Shown in pieces: positions 34,188 to 42,630 of a stretch of DNA of 64,000 nt. The DNA comes from Candidatus Gastranaerophilales bacterium HUM_1 (GTDB lineage Bacteria > Cyanobacteriota > Vampirovibrionia > Gastranaerophilales > Gastranaerophilaceae). The DNA lies in the NCBI GenBank assembly GCA_002103105.1, contig DAAY01000008.1, forward strand, positions 124,001-188,000, written 5' to 3'. Made by a program: the position numbers and the translations under genes. Positions within the stretch are counted from its first letter, which is position 1. Each line of letters opens with the position of its first letter. The notes beneath the pieces were generated by a model. The model did not search any database. It was not told where the DNA came from and saw only the letters and a program-made list of their open reading frames with translations.

Positions 34188-36047
34188 ATGAAATTCAAAC
34201 GTATAATCACAACAATAATAGGACTATGTTTAACAATAATTAGTGTAAATGCCGAAGAAGCAACTTTCGGAGCTCCTAGTGGTATGGCGTTTGAACCTTT
34301 AATGCTAAATCAATCAGAAGTTGTTTTCAAACAAGCCTCTACAAAAGTTGATGCTATCGACCCAGTTTTATCCGCATCATATTTCCCAGGAGGAAGAGGT
34401 GCAAATAAATTGATTATTTATACCCCTAATTTTGGAATTCACACTGGTACAAACGAATTTGGGACAGAAGCAATTGTAACAGGAAATATTGTTACCTCTC
34501 TAAGTGGTGCAGATTCAACAATCCCAGCCAACGGATTAGTTATAAGCGGACACGGAGTAGCTAAAAACTGGATTACACAAAATGTTACTGTTGGCTCAAA
34601 AGTCTATGTGGACACCGAAAATAATAAAATCACCGTTTATACGACATCTGATAGTTTTTCTTACGAAGCAAAATCTAAAATATTTGAAGCTCAATCTATG
34701 ATTGATTATTATAAAAGCAGAATGCTAAATTACAAACCAGAACAAGCAGAAAACCATATTCAAGTTGCAGAAAATTATCTAAAAATTGCAGAAAGTGAAA
34801 CAAAAAATAGTGTAGTCCTAAAACAATATACCCAAGAAGCTATCGATGAAGCAAATATGGCAATAAAAACAAGCCTTCCATACATCGACAATGAGTTAAA
34901 AGGAGTTTGGATTAGACCAACAGAAACAAGTAAAGAACAAATCATTGCAACACTTGATAACTTGAAGGCAAATGGATTTAATAGCATCTTTCTTGAAACC
35001 TATTTTCACGGAAAAACAATCTTTCCAAGCCAAGTTATGAATAAATATGGATTTACAGTTCAAAACGAAATATTTCAAGGCTTTGACCCACTTGACGTTT
35101 GGATAAAAGAAGCCCACAAAAGAGGGATAAAAGTTCATACGTGGTTTCAATCTTTCTACGTTGGAAATCAACCGCCAGAATCTAATCCTTCCAGCATTCT
35201 TGCGGTTAGACCAGATTGGGGGAATAAAACAAAACAATACTCTTCATCAACTCGTCCAACAAAATCAATATCTGAACATAACGGATATTTTCTAGACCCT
35301 GCAAACCCAGAAGTTCAAGACTTTTTAGAAGAACTAATTAAAGAAATAATCACGACTTACAAACCAGATGGAATAAATCTTGACTACATCAGATACCCAA
35401 ATGCCACTGCTGGAAACGATATGGGTGCTTGGGGTTATACTGATTACGCACGAAATGAATTCAAACAAATGTACGGAGTAGATCCCAAAGATCTTACTGT
35501 TTCAGATGTTCAATGGTATGATTGGAACCAATACAGAAGAAATAATGTAACAAACTTTGTTCAAAAAATTGGACAACTTGGAAAACAAGAACACGTGTAT
35601 ATAAGTGCCGTTATTTTTCCTGATTTAGCATCCGCACTAGCAGCTAAACAGCAGGACTGGAGAACGTGGTCATCAAATGATTATATTGATGGTTTTACCC
35701 CTCTATTTTTGACATATGATTCTAAAATGCTAGCATCTATGATGAATGACGTTATGAGAGTTAAATCTCCAAAAACAGACCTTTATGCGGGACTATTTGT
35801 AACCTTTATGGGTGGAGCTTCAGAAGATTTAATCAGACAAATTTATGAAACAAGAAAAATGGATGCAAACGGAGTTATTATCTTTGACTATGCTCATACA
35901 ACACCTGTTTATACTTCAACGTTGATGGCTAGTGCATTCAATTCAATGAAAGAAACAAAAAGCCAAATTGTACAAACTCAACAAAAAAAAAAGAGGTTAT
36001 TTCGCAACAAAACGAAAAAAGCAAAAACTCAACAAGAAAAGTCATAA
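34188..36047 (+). CDS. Secreted GH10-like (GHL10/DUF187) glycoside hydrolase
   Basis: 619 aa with a signal peptide (MKFKRIITTIIGLCLTIISV, cleavage near NA-EEA). Residues 30-160 form a beta-rich domain with VISGHGVAKNW; a helical coiled stretch (165-230) follows; residues about 238-600 are the TIM-barrel DUF187/GHL10 domain: KGVWIRPTET, DNLKANGFNSIFLETYFHG, KRGIKVHTWFQSFYVG, DGINLDYIRYP with the catalytic-type Asp/Tyr, and GVIIFDYAHTT. Proteins of this family are exported enzymes thought to act on glycans, some on amidase-processed peptidoglycan. A basic Lys-rich tail ends the chain. Last of a three-gene secreted set. Confidence 0.82.
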   Translation: MKFKRIITTIIGLCLTIISVNAEEATFGAPSGMAFEPLMLNQSEVVFKQASTKVDAIDPVLSASYFPGGRGANKLIIYTPNFGIHTGTNEFGTEAIVTGNIVTSLSGADSTIPANGLVISGHGVAKNWITQNVTVGSKVYVDTENNKITVYTTSDSFSYEAKSKIFEAQSMIDYYKSRMLNYKPEQAENHIQVAENYLKIAESETKNSVVLKQYTQEAIDEANMAIKTSLPYIDNELKGVWIRPTETSKEQIIATLDNLKANGFNSIFLETYFHGKTIFPSQVMNKYGFTVQNEIFQGFDPLDVWIKEAHKRGIKVHTWFQSFYVGNQPPESNPSSILAVRPDWGNKTKQYSSSTRPTKSISEHNGYFLDPANPEVQDFLEELIKEIITTYKPDGINLDYIRYPNATAGNDMGAWGYTDYARNEFKQMYGVDPKDLTVSDVQWYDWNQYRRNNVTNFVQKIGQLGKQEHVYISAVIFPDLASALAAKQQDWRTWSSNDYIDGFTPLFLTYDSKMLASMMNDVMRVKSPKTDLYAGLFVTFMGGASEDLIRQIYETRKMDANGVIIFDYAHTTPVYTSTLMASAFNSMKETKSQIVQTQQKKKRLFRNKTKKAKTQQEKS

Positions 36048-36106
36048 CGACAACTAATAGCAAGGGGCTTTGGGTTTTTACTAAACAAAATTAAAAAAGA
36101 TCTCAA

Positions 36107-36544
36107 TTATGCTTTTTTACTAGGAAAAAACTTATTGATTAAATTTAAAAATCTTTTAGCCATAGGAGTTGTACCTTCCTTGGTAATTCCGCTTCCTGTT
36201 ACCATTGCCATCTCATCCACTTCAGTAGAATGAACTTTGCCATTCGCCATTGAGCCACAAATACTGTCACCATTACTTTTATGAATTAAAAAATCTCGAA
36301 TTCTATTATTTTCAAGAATTATTGTTGTTGAAGGACGAAATTCATCACCATCCTTTGAAAAACGTGTAATTAAAGAATTTCCGTTAGGAAGACTATCATA
36401 TGATTTTTTTAAAACAGGTGTTTCTACTCCGCTTTCACTTTTTACAAGTGACAATACAGAAGAAGAACTAGACTTTGCACGTTTGAGAACCAAATTACAA
36501 CCATGTTTTGCACTATAAAGACTTTTTAATATTTCTGTTTTCAT
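36107..36544 (-). CDS. Hypothetical protein, 145 aa
   Basis: Soluble, basic protein with a serine-rich patch (KRAKSSSSSVLSLVKSESG), a beta-type middle (PSTTIILENNRIRDFLIHK) and a basic C-terminus (NLINKFFPSKKA). AGGAG is present but about 14 nt from ATG. No signal peptide and no recognised family. It stands alone between the GH10-like gene and the repeat-filled gap, convergent with the former. Confidence 0.55.
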   Translation of the reverse strand: MKTEILKSLYSAKHGCNLVLKRAKSSSSSVLSLVKSESGVETPVLKKSYDSLPNGNSLITRFSKDGDEFRPSTTIILENNRIRDFLIHKSNGDSICGSMANGKVHSTEVDEMAMVTGSGITKEGTTPMAKRFLNLINKFFPSKKA

Positions 36545-36731
36545 AAATAAAAATTAACTCCTATTAACACTTATGTTTTATTTAAAATACGTGAATTTTA
36601 AAATTTGCTATTTACGAAAAAAGTCAATAGGTCTATAAGTGAATCAGTCTATAAGTTAGTTACGAGAGGAGAAAATTCCTCATCATTCCACTCGGGGGAG
36701 GATGAGGGTTTAAACCTAACGAGTACGGATT

Positions 36732-36758
36732 GAGATACTTCGCATTGCTCAGTATGAC
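36732..36758 (-). repeat. 27-nt dispersed repeat, inverted copy
   Basis: Read on the minus strand it is GTCATACTGAGCAATGCGAA followed by GTATCTC, matching the direct copy at 36999-37025 at 23 of 27 positions. Confidence 0.7.
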
Positions 36759-36844
36759 TGTTCAGATTTACTATGGGGTTCGGGGGCGGAAGCCCCTGAT
36801 GACTCGAGCCATTTTATCATTCGTGTTTTTCTTTTTCGGTTCTG

Positions 36845-36879
36845 CTTTTTCTTTTTTCGTCGAAATAAAAAAGAAAAAG
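36845..36879. repeat. Perfect 13-bp AT-rich inverted repeat
   Basis: CTTTTTCTTTTTT and AAAAAAGAAAAAG separated by 9 nt; part of the repeat mosaic. Confidence 0.7.
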
Positions 36880-36998
36880 TGAACAATTAGACTTATAGGT
36901 GTAGTTTCTAAAAACCCCTCTCCCCACCCCTCTCCCTTGGAGAGGGAGCTATTGAGTAAACAAAAATCTCTTAACCTGCTCTCTCCTCTCGGAGGGAC

Positions 36999-37025
36999 GT
37001 CATTCTGAGCGAAGCGAAGAATCTC
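36999..37025 (+). repeat. 27-nt dispersed repeat, direct copy
   Basis: GTCATTCTGAGCGAAGCGAA followed by GAATCTC. Similar elements are widespread in intergenic regions of many uncultured and Bacteroidota-like genomes from memory; here it also occurs inverted at 36732 and degenerate at 17530. Confidence 0.7.
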
Positions 37026-37174
37026 TTGTAAAAAGAAGAAACTTAATTATCTTCACCAGACCATTACATTACCCAAAATAGTTCAACTATTCCCTCCATT
37101 GCTCTAGATACTTTACATCATTCTTTGCTTTTTATATAATTTTGGTAAGTTTAGAAATAAAATAAGGACGAAAA

Positions 37175-39163
37175 ATGAGCAAATATTTATTAGAAGTTGG
37201 AACAGAAGAATTACCATATAAGTTTATTCCTAGTGCAATTGAACAATTAAACAAGGGATTTACAACATTTTTAAATGATAATAAAGTTAAATTTTCAGAT
37301 GTTAAAGTTTATGCTACTCCACGTCGTTTAGCCGTTATTGTAGATGGATTGGAAAATAAGACAGAAGATGAAGAAAAAATTGTAAAAGGTCCAATCGCAA
37401 AAGTTGCATTTGATGAAGCTGGAAATTTAACTAAAGCTGGAGAAGGTTTTGCTAGAAAAAACAATCTTTCTAAAGAAGATTTATACATAGAAAATAACTA
37501 CGTTCACGCAAAAATTGTTATCAAAGGAAAACCAATTGCAGAACTTTTACAAGAAAATGTTCCTTCAATCTTTATGAAACTTCAAGGCTCACACTTTATG
37601 AGATGGGGCTATAATGATGAGAAATTCTCTCGTCCTATCAAATGGATTGTTTCAATTTTAGATGAAAATGAAGTAAAAATTAAAATCATTGATAAAGAAT
37701 CTTCTAATCACTCAAGAGGACACAGATTCTCTACTCAAGATATTTTAATCAAACACCCAGACAATTACGTTGAAGAAATAAAAAAAGCTCACGTAATTGT
37801 TGACCAAGCTGAAAGAAAACAAATTATCGTTGAAAAAGCAAAAGAAGAAGCTGCAAAACTTGGTGCAGTTCCTTATTATACTGATGATTTATTAGAAGAA
37901 GTTACTTTTATTACTGAATATCCAGTTCCAGCAGTTTGTGAATTTGATCCAGTATATTTAGATATTCCAGAAGAAGTTACTGTTACAGTTATGGCTGTAC
38001 ATCAAAGATATTTTGCTCTTCACAAAGAAGGAAAACTAATTAACAAATTTATCACAATGACTAACTATATCGGAGATGAATTTAAAAATATTAAAGCTGG
38101 AAACGTTAGAGTAATCAAAGCTAGACTTGACGATGCAGTATTTTTCTTCAAAGAAGATACTAAAAAACCTTTAGTTGACTATGTTGAAGCTCTTAAAGGC
38201 GTTACATTCCAAAAAGGAATGGGAACAATGTTTGATAAAACTCAAAGACTTATCAAATTATCAAACGCTATCGCTGGAGATTTGAATGTTCCGACTAAAG
38301 ATGTTGAAAGAACAGCTCTTTTATGTAAAGCAGATTTGACAACAAACTTAGTATTTGAATTTACAGAACTTCAAGGTTTCATCGGAGCAGATTACGCAAG
38401 AGTTTCAAAAGAAGATGATAAAGTTGTTCAAGGTATCAAAGAACACTATTTCCCATTAAATGCAGAAAGTGAAACAGCAAAAGGGATTGAAGGACAAATT
38501 GTTGGTATTGCGGATAAAATTGACACAGTTTGTGCAGTGTTTGCAGCAGGTAAAAAACCAACTGGTTCTTCTGACCCATTGGGTGTTCGACGTGCAGCTC
38601 TAGGGGTTATCAAAACAATTTTAGATGGAGAATTAAAAATTGATGTTGATAAATACATTAAAGAAGCTCTAAAACTTCTACCTATTCAAAGAGATTGTGC
38701 AAATGAAGTTAATGAATTCTTTGTACAAAGAATGATTATATTCTTAGCAGACAAATATAATAAAAATGTTTTAGAAGCATGTTCTAAGAAAAATCCTCTA
38801 AAAGATATTGCAGATTATGTTCAAAGAGTTCAAGTTGTAAGCGAAATGAATTCTCCTCAACTTAATGAAAATGCAAACAGAGTAATTAGAATTCTAAAAG
38901 ATTCAACTGGCGAAAATGTTAACGAAAAATACTTTGTTGAACCAATTGAAAAAATATTATATAATGCCATAAATAACATTGATGAAAATGTTAATTACAA
39001 TAAATATTTAGAAGAATTAGAATCATTAAATTCAACAGTTTCAAAATTCTTTGAAGATGTTCTTGTAATGGATAAAGATGAAAATGTTAAAAATAACAGA
39101 ATAGCATTGTTATCATTGTTAAAAGGCAAATACGAACACTTAACAGATTTTAGCAAAATCTAA
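37175..39163 (+). CDS. glyS: Glycyl-tRNA synthetase beta subunit
   Basis: Beta subunit of the alpha2beta2 bacterial glycyl-tRNA synthetase; it recognises tRNA-Gly while the alpha subunit (GlyQ) forms the active site. N-terminal KYLLEVGTEELPYKFIPSA is a family hallmark, followed by TPRRLAVIVDGL, KGPIAKVAFDEAGNLTKA, HFMRWGYNDEKFSRPIKWIV and SRGHRFS; the HD-like TDDL...VTFITEYPVPAVCEFD and a C-terminal anticodon-binding-like domain are present. 662 aa, slightly short for the family. RBS TAAGGACG. glyQ is not adjacent, which is unusual but known. Confidence 0.95.
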   Translation: MSKYLLEVGTEELPYKFIPSAIEQLNKGFTTFLNDNKVKFSDVKVYATPRRLAVIVDGLENKTEDEEKIVKGPIAKVAFDEAGNLTKAGEGFARKNNLSKEDLYIENNYVHAKIVIKGKPIAELLQENVPSIFMKLQGSHFMRWGYNDEKFSRPIKWIVSILDENEVKIKIIDKESSNHSRGHRFSTQDILIKHPDNYVEEIKKAHVIVDQAERKQIIVEKAKEEAAKLGAVPYYTDDLLEEVTFITEYPVPAVCEFDPVYLDIPEEVTVTVMAVHQRYFALHKEGKLINKFITMTNYIGDEFKNIKAGNVRVIKARLDDAVFFFKEDTKKPLVDYVEALKGVTFQKGMGTMFDKTQRLIKLSNAIAGDLNVPTKDVERTALLCKADLTTNLVFEFTELQGFIGADYARVSKEDDKVVQGIKEHYFPLNAESETAKGIEGQIVGIADKIDTVCAVFAAGKKPTGSSDPLGVRRAALGVIKTILDGELKIDVDKYIKEALKLLPIQRDCANEVNEFFVQRMIIFLADKYNKNVLEACSKKNPLKDIADYVQRVQVVSEMNSPQLNENANRVIRILKDSTGENVNEKYFVEPIEKILYNAINNIDENVNYNKYLEELESLNSTVSKFFEDVLVMDKDENVKNNRIALLSLLKGKYEHLTDFSKI

Positions 39164-39263
39164 AAATGTAAATATTTGTAAACAACAAAGAAAAAAAAGT
39201 CAATTATTTTTCTTTAGGATATTTTGAAATAGTGCAAGAAGGTAAAAGTAAAGAGGTAACGCA

Positions 39264-39581
39264 ATGTTTGACCGAATTAAAAACTTAAAATTAGTAAAAC
39301 AACTAAAAGATAATGTAAGTCCAAGGTTGCGTTGGCTTTCGTTTTCAAATAAAAATAAATTAGACAAAAGCACTACGGATTATTTAGAAGCAATAAGTGG
39401 TGTGGATAATCTAAAATCACTTTCTGACGAACAGGAGCTAGAAGCAATGGTCAGAACCCAACTCAAAGAAGAATTTCCTAACATTGAAAGTATGAAATCT
39501 TATGAGTTGTTAGTAGATGCTGTAATGCACAACATCAAGAAAAAACAGCTTCAAGCCACAGACAACCTTGATATAGAATAA
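39264..39581 (+). CDS. Hypothetical 105-aa protein downstream of glyS
   Basis: Charged, helical protein without membrane segments. It starts MFDRIKNLKLVKQLKDNV and ends QATDNLDIE; the middle SGVDNLKSLSDEQELEAMVR is acidic. AGAGGTAACGCA before ATG gives a good ribosome binding site. A 100-nt gap separates it from glyS and a terminator follows. I do not recognise it. Confidence 0.7.
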   Translation: MFDRIKNLKLVKQLKDNVSPRLRWLSFSNKNKLDKSTTDYLEAISGVDNLKSLSDEQELEAMVRTQLKEEFPNIESMKSYELLVDAVMHNIKKKQLQATDNLDIE

Positions 39582-39611
39582 GTTGTCACAAACTATTAAA
39601 CTCAAAAATAG

Positions 39612-39635
39612 TACCCCTCGAGGGTATTATTTTTT
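39612..39635. terminator. Terminator between convergent genes
   Basis: TACCC/GGGTA stem with 5-nt loop, then TTATTTTTTT on the plus strand; 31 nt after the upstream stop and 2 nt before the stop of the convergent XRE gene. Confidence 0.7.
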
Positions 39636-39637
39636 TG

Positions 39638-39964
39638 CTATTTTTTACAAAGACTTTTCGTCAAATTATACACTAACTCCAACTTTTCAGAATTGTCGCT
39701 AATTTGGGCAATATTCTGGTTAATCATTTGCAATAACTCGGCACAATCTTTCAGATGATTTGTAGCAAACAATTCTTCTGCAGTAATATCAAACGCTTCA
39801 AGAATCTTATCTAAGGTTTCAGCTTTGACAAAATTTTCACCAGTTTCAATACTACTTAGGGCTTTTTGAGATACATCTATCAACTCAGAAAGTTTTTCTT
39901 GAGTATAACCCTTTTCAATTCTCATTCGTTTTATTTTTTTACCAAGTTCTTTTTTTATGCTCAT
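39638..39964 (-). CDS. XRE-family transcriptional regulator
   Basis: 108 aa with a Cro/C1-type helix-turn-helix at residues 6-62 (GKKIKRMRIEKGYTQEKLSE, VSQKALSSIETGENF, LDKILEAFDI) and a helical C-terminal dimerisation tail (residues 68-108). Upstream lies a perfect 14-bp inverted repeat that flanks the presumed -10 box, which suggests that the protein represses its own gene. The convergent neighbour is unrelated; no phage or toxin gene is next to it. Ribosome binding site is weak. Confidence 0.88.
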   Translation of the reverse strand: MSIKKELGKKIKRMRIEKGYTQEKLSELIDVSQKALSSIETGENFVKAETLDKILEAFDITAEELFATNHLKDCAELLQMINQNIAQISDNSEKLELVYNLTKSLCKK

Positions 39965-39986
39965 AATTACAATTTAAAATTCTTTA

Positions 39987-40032
39987 TCACATAACTTTAC
40001 TGCCTATAAGTATTATATGTAAAGTTATGTGA
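39987..40032 (-). promoter_or_regulatory. Perfect 14-bp inverted repeat operator with embedded promoter
   Basis: TCACATAACTTTAC (39987-40000) and GTAAAGTTATGTGA (40019-40032) are exact reverse complements separated by 18 nt. On the minus strand a TATAAT lies between the arms, with TTCGAG 17 nt upstream, so a dimer bound to both arms would cover the promoter of the XRE gene. Confidence 0.65.
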
Positions 40033-40183
40033 ACCTCGAACCACTTGTTAATTCTATATTTTAAGAATTTACTATTTTAAATTCTTATTTTCTGCAATTC
40101 TGAAGAAGCAAATGTTTTTATATAAATGTAAGTGATGTGCATTTTTCACGAGAGATAAGATTACAAAAAGAGGAGATTTAAAC

Positions 40184-40729
40184 ATGAAAATCGGAGAATT
40201 TGAAACATTAATGAGTCAGTTAAACTCAATTAAATTAAATGGGAATGAAGATTTAAAACTTCAAGCAAAACGCAGCCCACTTAAATTGACAACGATTGGA
40301 GGAAAAGCAACAAAACAAGTTACATCAGAAGATGTTGAAAAATTTTTGAACGAACCTCGCCCAAGTAAAGCTGCACAAGGATTATTAGAAAAAAGCCCAA
40401 TCGGTTTAGGAGCAGAACCTTCAAAAGAAGATATTAAAAAGATGGGATACGAATTTGCAGGAACATCATATCACAAAGGAGCACCTACAACCTATAAATC
40501 AGCTAACGGAGGCACAATCACAGTATATAACGGTGAAGGGACAGCAGAAATGGGCGAAGATAAAAGAAAAATTGTATATCAAAAAGGGAATTTGATACAA
40601 GAAATGTATTATGATGATAATGGAAATTTTAAGGAAGGAAAAATCCTAATAAAAGACAATATTGCAGGATTTGAAGAAAGAAGAATCAGCTTCTTGACTG
40701 AAAACGGAAAAACAAGTTTTATTGAATAG
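40184..40729 (+). CDS. Hypothetical 181-aa protein
   Basis: Soluble protein. The N-terminal 60 residues are helical and charged (MKIGEFETLMSQLNSIKLN); from residue 90 the sequence is beta-rich and resembles a repeated-strand sheet (TTYKSANGGTITVYNGEG, RKIVYQKGNLIQEMYYDDNG). No signal peptide. AGAGGAG is 8 nt from ATG, and a terminator follows, so it is monocistronic. I do not recognise a family. Confidence 0.7.
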   Translation: MKIGEFETLMSQLNSIKLNGNEDLKLQAKRSPLKLTTIGGKATKQVTSEDVEKFLNEPRPSKAAQGLLEKSPIGLGAEPSKEDIKKMGYEFAGTSYHKGAPTTYKSANGGTITVYNGEGTAEMGEDKRKIVYQKGNLIQEMYYDDNGNFKEGKILIKDNIAGFEERRISFLTENGKTSFIE

Positions 40730-40751
40730 AACTAAAGCATATACAAACAAC

Positions 40752-40781
40752 AAAAATCGATTCGGAATCGAATCGATTTTT
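40752..40781 (+). terminator. Terminator after the 181-aa gene
   Basis: ATCGATTCG/CGAATCGAT perfect stem extended by A/T pairs with a GAAT loop and a T run, 23 nt after the stop codon. Confidence 0.85.
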
Positions 40782-40841
40782 TATTCTAAATTAGCAAACT
40801 AGGGAATTATATTTTATCTAAATATATTTTACAAATTAGAT

Positions 40842-41072
40842 ATGACAACAATTATTGGTATTCCTTTAGAAAACAGGATAGAAGAATCAATAAAATTACA
40901 AGAAATTTTATCAAAATATGGATGTTCAATTAAAACAAGAATAGGGCTTCACGATATGGGCGATTACAAATGTTTAAATTATGGTATCGTTCTAATTGAA
41001 GTTGTTAATAATATAAACGAAATATATGATAGCCTTGCTAAACATTGGAAAATCCAATCAATGAAGTTTTAA
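40842..41072 (+). CDS. Small ACT-like-fold protein
   Basis: 76 aa. The pattern IGIPLENRIEESIKLQEILS, YGCSIKTRIGLHD, YGIVLIEVVNNINEIYDSL and IQSMKF resembles the short ferredoxin/ACT-like proteins related to the TM1266 hydrogenase-regulator family, where beta-alpha-beta units dimerise and may bind a small ligand. No hydrogenase genes are in the window, so the TM1266 name should not be taken as function. No Shine-Dalgarno is obvious before the ATG. Confidence 0.6.
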   Translation: MTTIIGIPLENRIEESIKLQEILSKYGCSIKTRIGLHDMGDYKCLNYGIVLIEVVNNINEIYDSLAKHWKIQSMKF

Positions 41073-41145
41073 AAATTGTAAACAATAAAATAATAAACTA
41101 TCAAAAATAATCTTGATGTGTTTTCATGCTAAAGGGATACTCAAG

Positions 41146-42630
41146 ATGATAAACTCAATTGACAGACCAGCGAATAATGTAAAGACAAGTATATTTTACA
41201 TTAATGATTTTCATGGCAAGTCAATAAATATGGAAAGAACTGTTACAGCAGCAAATGCTTTTGATGCTAGAAATAAAAATGAGCCTAATGTTGATACATT
41301 AAAACTTTCTTCTGGCGATATTATGATTGGCGAAGATTTTAAAACAAACCAATTAGCCGTAATGTTTCAAAAAAAACTAGGTATTACTTCCTCTGCTATC
41401 GGGAATCACGAATTTGATATGCAGGATAAAATTAGTACAATTCTTCCTCAAATAAATTATAATTTACTATCTACAAACATAAAAATTACCCCAAATAGCC
41501 CTTGGCACAACAAAGTAGCATCTTCATCAATTGAAGAACGTAATGGTCATAAATACGGAATTATTGGAACAACACCTATCGATTTATTCAAAAGGTCAAA
41601 AGAAGGTTCTATACAAAAGGAAATTCACGTTGATAAAATAAAAGAAACAATTGAAGATATTCAAAAAGAAGCGGATAATTTACAAAAACAAGGAATTAAT
41701 AAAATTATCTTACTTTCTCATTTAGGTTATACAGTAGATAAAATTATTGCCAATCAAACAAAAGGTATCGATGTAATCTTAGGTGGACACTCACACGATT
41801 TGCTATTTGATGTTAAAGAAGGAGAAAATCTTTTCTACTCTAAATTAGGAGAACCAGTTATTATTACACAAGCTGGGCGAGATGGTAAAAATTTCGGGAT
41901 TTTAAACCTTGAATTTGATGCAAACGGAATAATTAAAAAAGTTCAAAATAATATTGGCAACACCCACGATTTTAAACGATATGCACCTATAAAATACGTT
42001 TTCGATAAAGTTTTCGGTGCAAGAACAACTTATGGATATATTAACGAAGCTCCAGGTCCATTAAGCCACGATTTGATTGAACCGAACCCACATGCTTATT
42101 TCATTGCGGACTGTATAAGAAAAGATTTAGATGCAGATATTGCAATTCTACCTTCTTCAAATGTTCGAGGATACTTTGAAAAAGGAAAAGTAGATACAAG
42201 AATTTTGGCAGACATTTTGCCATTCAAAAATAAATTATATGAAGTTAATTATTCAGAAAAAGAACTTGTAGATGCTTTTAAATTAGCATCAAAATCTTTC
42301 ACCAACATTGCCAATAAACCAGGAATATTTTACGCTTCTGGCATAAAATACACCGTTTCTAAAAATGGGCACTTGAAATCAATGTCATATATCGATAAAA
42401 AAGGAAAAGAAAAACCAATCGATATACATAATCCAAAAGAAAACAAGTTCTATAAAACAATCATAAACGACTATTGTGCAATGGGGAATGATGGATTTAA
42501 AATTCTATATCAACCTGACAGAGTCATTGCAAAATATCAATTTGATGCGACTAAATGTATAAAAGATGTTCTATCAAAATCCGACAAACCAATCGACATC
42601 AAAGACGACAATAGAATTAAAATTGTCTAA
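41146..42630 (+). CDS. 5'-nucleotidase/UshA-family metallophosphatase
   Basis: 494 aa. The N-terminal calcineurin-like domain has FYINDFHGK (metal ligands D and H), SSGDIMIGEDF, the family signature AIGNHEFDMQ, LLSHLGYTVD and GGHSHD; the C-terminal 5'-nucleotidase domain (from about 310) has IADCIRKDLDADIAILPSSN, DILPFKNKLYEVNYS and YCAMGNDGFK. UshA-type enzymes hydrolyse nucleotides and UDP-sugars in the periplasm. Here no signal peptide is seen: the sequence goes straight from MINSIDRPANNVKTS into the catalytic domain. AAGGGA is 10 nt from this ATG. Confidence 0.85.
   Translation: MINSIDRPANNVKTSIFYINDFHGKSINMERTVTAANAFDARNKNEPNVDTLKLSSGDIMIGEDFKTNQLAVMFQKKLGITSSAIGNHEFDMQDKISTILPQINYNLLSTNIKITPNSPWHNKVASSSIEERNGHKYGIIGTTPIDLFKRSKEGSIQKEIHVDKIKETIEDIQKEADNLQKQGINKIILLSHLGYTVDKIIANQTKGIDVILGGHSHDLLFDVKEGENLFYSKLGEPVIITQAGRDGKNFGILNLEFDANGIIKKVQNNIGNTHDFKRYAPIKYVFDKVFGARTTYGYINEAPGPLSHDLIEPNPHAYFIADCIRKDLDADIAILPSSNVRGYFEKGKVDTRILADILPFKNKLYEVNYSEKELVDAFKLASKSFTNIANKPGIFYASGIKYTVSKNGHLKSMSYIDKKGKEKPIDIHNPKENKFYKTIINDYCAMGNDGFKILYQPDRVIAKYQFDATKCIKDVLSKSDKPIDIKDDNRIKIV

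Larger units (their letters stand above)
36631..37030. repeat. Mosaic of dispersed repeats in a 630-nt gene-free gap
   Basis: No gene is visible between 36545 and 37174. Instead there are: two direct copies of GTCTATAAGT (36631, 36648 region) with an inverted partner ACTTATAG at 36891; a hairpin GGGGGC-GGAA-GCCCC near 36785; a perfect AT-rich 13-bp palindrome at 36845-36879; C-rich CCCCTCTCCCCACCCCTCTC with a pairing GAGAGGGAG near 36910-36950; and two copies, in opposite orientation, of a 27-nt element. GC content is locally higher than in the neighbouring genes. Confidence 0.65.
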
